Positions 57,951 through 64,000 of a stretch of DNA of 64,000 bases are shown piece after piece. Each line of letters opens with the position of its first letter. Within the stretch, counting starts at the first letter, position 1. The position numbers and the translations under genes are program-made. The stretch lies in the NCBI GenBank assembly GCA_003116875.1, contig BCKT01000004.1, positions 1,223,315 to 1,287,314 on the forward strand, in the 5' to 3' direction. The notes under the pieces are model-generated. The model was given only the letters and a program-made list of their open reading frames with translations. It was not told where the DNA came from and did not search any database. This stretch comes from Takashimella koratensis. Lineage: Eukaryota; Basidiomycota; Tremellomycetes; Trichosporonales; Tetragoniomycetaceae.

Positions 57951-60900
57951 ATGTCACTCTTCCACATCCTCTACGCGTGCCTCTTCGCCGCCCTCTTCGG
58001 GCTCTGGGCTTTAGCCTCCCCTTCTCCCGAGCCCCTCCCTCTCGTCTCCATCCCCAACCGAAACGGCATCATCTCCCGCCGCCCTGTCGACCCACCTGCC
58101 TACCCCCCGTCTTCCGCTCACTCCCACTCTGGCGTCGACGTGAACGTGGAGGAAGTCGACCTCGAACTCGACTACGACGTCCTCCCGTACGTGATCATCT
58201 CGACACTCGATGGCGCGCTGCACGCTGTCGAGAGGGAGACTGGGAGGATCCGGTGGTCTTTGCACGATGGAGTTGAACCGCTAGTTGGTGGAGGTGTCAA
58301 GGGAGGAGCAGTCGGTGATGAGGAGTATATCGTAGAACCGCTGAGTGGAGGGTTGTACGTCTTTGAGGAAGACAGCGAGGACGCACGTACACCTCCAAAG
58401 CTGCGTAAACTTCCGCTCTCCGTGGAACAGCTGTAAGTGGATCTTGAGCTTCTGTCAACCGTTGAACACGTTCTGACTTACTCAGGATCGAGCTCTCACC
58501 GTTCACTTTTCCCCACGCGCCAAGCCGGATATTCACCGGCTCCAAGCAGACTTCGCTGCTCACTATCGACCTTCGATCAGGACAACAGCTCGACTGCTTC
58601 TCGTCCAGCTCGCCATGGGGCTTAGTCGACGAGGGTGTCTGTGAGAACGATATCCTCGACGATCTCGAAGGCGGCGGTCGGCATGCGCGGGATACACTCT
58701 TCGTCGGACGGGCAGACTACCGACTAACAATTCACACCCCTCCTTCGAGCGCGACATGGTCTGGTTCCAGCACAGCCGAAGCAGCGACGATCATGAACGA
58801 GAACCCATTCGCGCGCACCTCCGGCTCGTCCAGCGGCAATGGGCCAAGAGTACAGGAGATCATGTACTCGACGTACACGCCTAACAGCTTTGACAAACCG
58901 CTTGCCGAGACGTGGACGCGCCGAAGTAAGGATAGGTGGAACGCGCATCGGATGAGAGTCGAGTTCACACATGACGGCGTCGCGGTGGGCGTGAAAGAGG
59001 GTTCGGGAAGTCGCTGGTTGACCACGCTGGATTCCGTAGGGTGAGTCCTAACGCAAGGCGGTAAAGCGCGGTGGAGTGGCCAACTAACGTCGACTAGCAT
59101 TGCCGTCTACGACATCCTCTTACCGCTTTCTTCTAAATCCGCGAGCCCCGTGCTCGTTCCCCAACCTCCACCTGACCTCGAGTCGATCTTCCCAGTCCCG
59201 GCTCAGCGTCACCCGGTACTTGGCAAACCTCCATCCACATATATTGGCAGCGTACCGTACACCCTTGCCATTGCACCTGCTGGCAAGTCTACCTCCGACG
59301 CCGAGACAGAAAACGTCTCCATCCCCCGCTCTCCCCCACCTCCAGCGCCTCGGCCATTGCTTTACGCACTTTCATCTTCCGCGTACCCACTTATCAACTT
59401 TGCACCCCCTCCTCGGCCAGGCGCGCTGTCGAATGGCTCGTTTGTGGTGAACGAGGATGCAGAGCTGCCTGAGCGTGAGCAGATGTTGCCGAAACTCCTC
59501 GACCCGCCGAAGGATGTTGCCCCTGTCCCTTCAGAGTCGGAGAGGCAGCCACAGAGCTGGATCAAGGAGAGGGACGAGCCAAGGATCGGGTGGTGGTCGT
59601 TAGCTGCGGGCGTGCTAGGTGCTCTCTCCGTCTGTGGAGGGATCTTCCTCCGTTCTACTCGACGAAAGGCTGCCGTGCCAAAACCTTCTACTGTCGATGA
59701 GACGACGGCGCTCCTTACCCCAACGGAGAAAACAGACCCGCTATCCACACTCGTCGCGCCTTCCACTCCCGAGGTAGGGCCAGTGACCGCACCGCCGATC
59801 CCGACGACACCGTCGAATGGTCTCCTGGCTGTACCCGGCGACGAGACGCCGAAGAAGAAATCGACCCGCCGGAGGGTCCGCGGGAAGAAGAAGCCACGCA
59901 ATGTCGCTGGTGCGGACGACGGGGATGAAGGAGAGGAAGATGGCGATGAGAAAGAAGGGAGTATTAGTGCGGGTAACAGTACAACTCCAGAGATAAAGGG
60001 GGAAAAACCGTTGCCTGACTTACCGAGAGAGTTGTCGTCGACTGGTTTGCCGGATGAGAAGGAGCGTTTGTCGATTTCGGATACTGTGATTGGTGAGTTA
60101 GCCAGGTGTGGGGATTGGGATTAAAGCTGACGAGCGATATAGGGTTCGGGTCTCATGGGACCGTGGTGCTCAAGGGCGAATGGGGAGGGAGGCCGGTTGC
60201 CGTGAAAAGGCTGTTGAGTGACTTTGTCCGGCTAGCGAGCCAAGAGGTCAAGCTGTTGCAAGCGAGTGACGACCATCCCAATGTCATTCGATGTGAGTAG
60301 GGTCAGGCTGCGGGTACATCGATGAGTTGGAGCTGACGTCGAACAGACTACTGTCAGGAGCGTCGGGACAATTTCCTGTATATTGCGCTCGACTTGTGTG
60401 ACGCTTCGTTGGCGGATATCATGGAGTCACCAGATAAACACCTCGAGTTGGCGTCAGCGCTGGATCGGAAACGCGCTTTACAACAGATCACTGCAGGAGT
60501 GAAACACCTCCACGGGATGAAGATTATCCACCGTGATATCAAACCTCAGTAAGTGACCTGGACTAACTCTAGATTTGGGTATACCTCTGCTAATTTGTTT
60601 AGAAACGTCCTCGTGTCCAAGGCCAAGGACGGATCGCTACGTATGCTTGTATCCGATTTCGGCCTCGCACGGCGACTTGACCAAGGCCAATCCTCCTTCG
60701 CTCCAACCGCCAACAACCTTGCCGGATCTCTTGGCTGGCGCGCTCCCGAATGCATTCGCGGTACAGTCCGCTTGAACGACAGTTTCGACCCGATCCTCTC
60801 TTCGTCATCAAGTAGCTCCTCGGGCTCGCTGTGCGGCCTTACGGGCGACGACGAAGAAAGACGTGCCGCCAGAGACGCAAGAGATCGACTTACAAAGGCT

Positions 60901-61615
60901 GTAGATCTCTTCGCGTTAGGCTGCCTGTACTTTTGGGTTTTGTTGAATGGTGAACATCCGTTTGGGGAGACGTATAACCGAGAGAGTAATATCGTTAAAG
61001 GAGATGCGGTGAATTTGGAGAAGCTGGAAATCTTGGGTGAAGAAGGGGTCGAGGCGATGGAATTGATTGGGAGGTTGTTATCTGCCGACCCATCTGATCG
61101 GTAGGTACATGCTGTTGGCTGCTTTCTCTACTGCGAGCCCTGCTGACTCTTGCAGCCCCGATACAGCCGAGTGCCTGATCCACCCATTCTTCTGGACGCC
61201 CGCAAAACGCCTCGCGTTCCTATGCGACGCCTCTGACCGATTCGAGATCATGGAGACGGAACCACCCGAGCCCACTCTCGTCCTGCTCGAGACCGACGCT
61301 GCTCTCGTTGTCGGGAAAGACTGGTTCTCTCGTCTCGATCGAGTCTTCACTTCCTCTCTCGGCAAGTACCGCAAGTACAAGGGCAACAGCGTCCGTGACC
61401 TCCTCCGGGCACTCAGGAACAAGAAACATCATTACCAGGACCTCGAGCCAGCGCAGAAACGACACCTTGGTGCCCTACCAGGCGGGTTCTTGAGTTATTT
61501 CACCTCAAGGTATCCAAAATTGTTCTTGCATGTTCACGCGGTGGTTAGGGATAGTCGACTAAGGCATGAGAGTATGTTCGAGGTGTACTTTAGAGAAGGA
61601 GGGTACGCTCAGTGA
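57951..61615 (+). CDS. IRE1: IRE1: ER stress sensor kinase/endoribonuclease
   Basis: Seven exons (57951-58432, 58486-59040, 59098-60092, 60143-60292, 60347-60548, 60603-61100, 61156-61615) give about 1,113 aa. A signal peptide (1-23) is followed by a lumenal beta-rich sensor (VIISTLDGALHAVERETGRI and EIMYSTYTPNSFD), one membrane helix (WWSLAAGVLGALSVCGGIFL, about 510-530), a basic/Pro-rich linker, a kinase domain (GFGSHGTVVLKGEW, AVKRLL, HRDIKPQN, DFGLARRL, GSLGWRAPE) and the C-terminal RNase/KEN domain with RNKKHHYQDL, which holds the Arg-Asn-x3-His catalytic residues, and ALPGGFLSYF. Known role: on ER stress it oligomerises and cuts an intron from HAC1/HXL1-type mRNA; in Cryptococcus it controls virulence traits. 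A Ser-rich/acidic insertion (SSSSSSSGSLCG) sits in the kinase C-lobe. Confidence 0.96.
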
Positions 61616-61933
61616 GCACCTGGCTGTTACAAACTCTCTTCTCTGTTCTACTCGTGGTTGGGTATAACGAATCACGCCTTTGCTTTGGGTTTGCCATTTC
61701 TTCTGTTATCTAGGCATGTTTGTTTGTTGTAAACCTATCTCTTCTATCCGTACCTTCTCTTTGCTCAGTTGGTCACCTTGTCGTGTTCAGTACATTGATT
61801 AGTAACATCTTATCACCATCCCCCTTACCCCAGAGTATTCTCTCGTCCCTCTCATTCGGGTCGACCATAGATGATGTACATTGTATGTATGAGATGAGAT
61901 GCTAGCTTGATGTTTGTCTACTTTGACCCGCGG
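61616..61933. other. Convergent intergenic region IRE1 / RNASEH2C
   Basis: 318 bp, T-rich after the IRE1 stop, as expected for a 3' UTR. No gene was seen. Confidence 0.45.
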
Positions 61934-63327
61934 TCACTCGTCGTCGTCTTCGGGATATAAAACTTCGTTCATCTGTCGGTCCCAACAAGGTCAGCTGCGT
62001 TCTACTCCACTGCATTGACTGAGATCAACCCGTCGTAGCCCGTACTCACCACTTCGACGATACCCAGCCACTCGCCGAGGGCACGAACAAAGTCGTCACC
62101 GCCCTCTCCCGATCCGCCAGGTCTCCACCATCCAGCTCTCAACGCACCTTGCGCTGCCCCTTCTACCGCTTCTCCACTCTCTCCCGCTCCACTCTCGGTT
62201 CCTTCGACTACCGAGTCCCCACTTTCCTTCACTCCATCCTCGCCTTTCCCCGGCCCTGCTCCATCGCTGTCTCCGTTGAAACCAGGGATCGCCGCGTCCG
62301 GTGTCCAGAGCGTGAACGTCGAAAATTCCTTGACAGGTCGTAACACGCGCGTATCGATATCGACCAGATCACTTACTGGTATCGCCGGCACGGGGACTGG
62401 TGGCGTGGTTGTGGATTCGGGTAGAGTAGTAGGGATATCGAAAATGGGAGGCTGGTCTTCTGTCGCTGGGGAAGGGATGAGCGGTTCCGATGGTGCCTCG
62501 GACGCAAGAGACGAGGCGGAAACGAGGCCCGAGTCAAGCGAAGTGGTAGAGTCAAGTGCGTCCGTACTCCCTTCGACAGTGATGTCCAGGTCGCCCTTTC
62601 CACCATCTTCGGTAGTATACGTGGCCACAGTCGCTGTGCTTGCTGCCGCAGAGAGCGGGACCGCCTTCGTCGGTGTGGGTTGTACGACTTGGATAGTAGG
62701 TACCTCCAGAGCTTCTCCGTCCGCCTGTACATTCAAATTCACTGGAGTCTCCGCCCGAGCCCTCTTCACTGCTCTCGTATCTCTCTCCGCAGCTTTTGTA
62801 CTCTGCTGAACATTCCCGTCGTCGTCTTCGTCTTCGTCGTCGGAGTCTAGCTTGATCTTTCGTTTCGGCTGGACGACTTGTCGCCTCGTACGTGGTTTAG
62901 CGAGCGCCACCTGTCCTGCCCCTTTCACTTTCGTTCTACTCGATCTCGTCCCCATCCCGACCTCAGTGTCCACCTTTTCACCACCTAGCCCCTTCCCACT
63001 CCCCTCACTTTCGAGACCTGTCGCGCGCGTGGTCTCTCCACGCGCAGGAGCAGCCAACACAACTCCGATGTACCCTCTCGGGACACACACCTCGTGGCCG
63101 ACAACCTGTCGACCTCGAAAGGTCGCGATTGGCGTACCTGCCGCAACACCGGGGAAAAGAGACGGAGCGGGCCGCGGGCGGAAGTAGTGCGAGATAGGAT
63201 GGGCGAGAGGGATGGATGGAAGTGGATCGAGGGAGAACGGGAGAAGGTGTAGGGTAGGAGGGGTGGACGAGGAAGAGGCAGAGGGAGCGAGGGCGGAGGA
63301 AGAAGGGGCGAGAATGAAGGTCGACAT
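61934..63327 (-). CDS. RNASEH2C: Ribonuclease H2 subunit C
   Basis: Two exons (63327-62050, 61972-61934) give about 438 aa. Near the N-terminus LHLLPFSLD, PISHYFRP, ATFRGRQVVGHEV and PRGYIGVVL fit the RNase H2 C-subunit beta-barrel. The fold is completed only after about 250 residues of disordered, acidic and Lys-rich sequence, by FSTFTLWTPD and DDFVRALGEWLGIVEV. The short second exon adds MNEVLYPEDDDE. Known role: structural subunit of the nuclear RNase H2 trimer, which removes ribonucleotides from DNA; human RNASEH2C is only 164 aa. The linker holds a KRKIKLDSDDEDEDDD patch. Splicing to the tiny last exon is needed because the unspliced frame reads past the usual helix. Confidence 0.85.
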
Positions 63328-63843
63328 GGTGGGCCGAGCTTTGGAATGGATGAGAGGTGTTGCTGGAGATGTATACCAGAATGCACGAGGTCGGACAGGA
63401 TGTCACCTCGAACTTGGAACGCGATATTGCATTTTTGACGCGTTTAATGAGGGTGTGAAGAGCAGTAAATGTGGCGGTCACCATAGTAAATCTATACAAA
63501 CTAGACACAGCGAAGGACGCGTGTATACATCTTTAGCAGTGACGTGGCATTAACTGCAGGGTAATTTAATAGTGATATGGCCATTTCTGCAAGGATCTTG
63601 CAGAATCTGCAAGCTTCTCCCAGCAGCCCCGGACAGGTCCCAGAATGCATCCAGAGGGTCCCAGTGGTGTCCTCATTGTCATTCCAGTGCGTCCGGGATC
63701 CTGAACGGTCTCGTTAAGGTGTTCGAGCCAGGACACGTCGAATAGCCTCTTTCGGCAATTGGACCATTCGACCCAAAGGACCCGCCCGTTCGAAGCAAAG
63801 AATGTGGCTCTTTTGTCTGTTCGAGGATACCTTTGGCATCATT
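63328..63843. promoter_or_regulatory. Upstream region of RNASEH2C and unassigned flank
   Basis: 516 bp without a believable gene. GGTCCCAG/GGACAGGTCCCAGAATG-type words recur at 63630-63665, and TTCGA words are frequent towards the tandem repeat. Confidence 0.4.
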
Positions 63844-64000
63844 GAACGCTCTTTTGTAGTCCCAAACACGCTCCTTTAAAAGACGAATAGAGCTTTTGTG
63901 CTGTCGAACGCTCTTTTGTTGTCCCGAACGCGCTCCTTTACAAGACGGATGGAGCTTTTGTGCTGTCGAACGCTCTTTTGTTGTCCCAAACGCAATGAGT
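63844..64000. repeat. 62-bp tandem repeat cut by the window edge
   Basis: GAACGCTCTTTTGT starts at 63844, 63906 and 63968, a constant 62-bp step, with about 90% match between units (differences such as TAGTCCC/TTGTCCC and TTTAAAAG/TTTACAAG). About 2.5 units are visible. Confidence 0.92.

Overview
The window is nuclear DNA of a basidiomycete fungus, most likely a Tremellomycete-type yeast or a close relative (inference). Nearly every gene is cut by many short introns (about 40-120 nt) with GTGAGT/GTAAGT donors, CTGAC/CTAAC branch sites and TAG/CAG ends. Genes are densely packed on both strands, and the gene set is fungal: NUM1/ApsA, HET-C, NiCoT nickel permease, DSC2, Zn2Cys6 regulator, IRE1, HIS6. 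About 26 genes or gene-like units were reconstructed exon by exon by joining frames across splice sites; all family names rest on recognised motifs, not on a database search. Layout. 0-7.3 kb: a divergent tyrosine-phosphatase-like gene facing a giant NUM1-type cortical anchor with a long VEKIVEV repeat and a PH domain. 8-13.8 kb: HET-C and, convergent to it, a nickel/cobalt permease built from unusually small exons, including one of 6 nt. 14-19.3 kb: a small unknown ORF, the DEAH helicase DHX35 and the histidine enzyme HIS6. 19.5-26 kb: UTP17/WDR75, eIF3d and a PIG-Y-like membrane peptide. 27-33 kb: an inositol-polyphosphate 5-phosphatase with large disordered insertions, and a KEN-box-bearing disordered protein. 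33.9-39.4 kb: an SDR oxidoreductase, then an accessory patch of two related unknown genes, both with reading-frame problems, flanking a complete 1,342-bp Tc1-type transposon. 39.9-48 kb: DSC2, a small acidic protein, Ku80 and an HSL-like alpha/beta hydrolase. 48.4-53.6 kb: a Zn2Cys6 transcription factor and a NIS1-like small secreted protein. 54.5-63.3 kb: PUF6, IRE1 and RNase H2 subunit C. The right edge runs into a 62-bp tandem repeat. There is no metabolic cluster. Most genes are housekeeping (ribosome assembly: UTP17, PUF6; translation: eIF3d; DNA maintenance: Ku80, RNase H2C; ER/Golgi quality control and lipid anchoring: IRE1, DSC2, PIG-Y-like). The accessory-looking elements are the phosphatase-like gene at the left edge, the 35-39 kb patch, the secreted protein and the terminal repeat. 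I saw no CRISPR, rRNA or convincing tRNA. The strongest unusual observations are the 6-nt exon in the nickel permease, the phosphatase whose WPD-loop acid is lost while its P-loop is kept, and the intact Tc1 element between two decaying paralogues.
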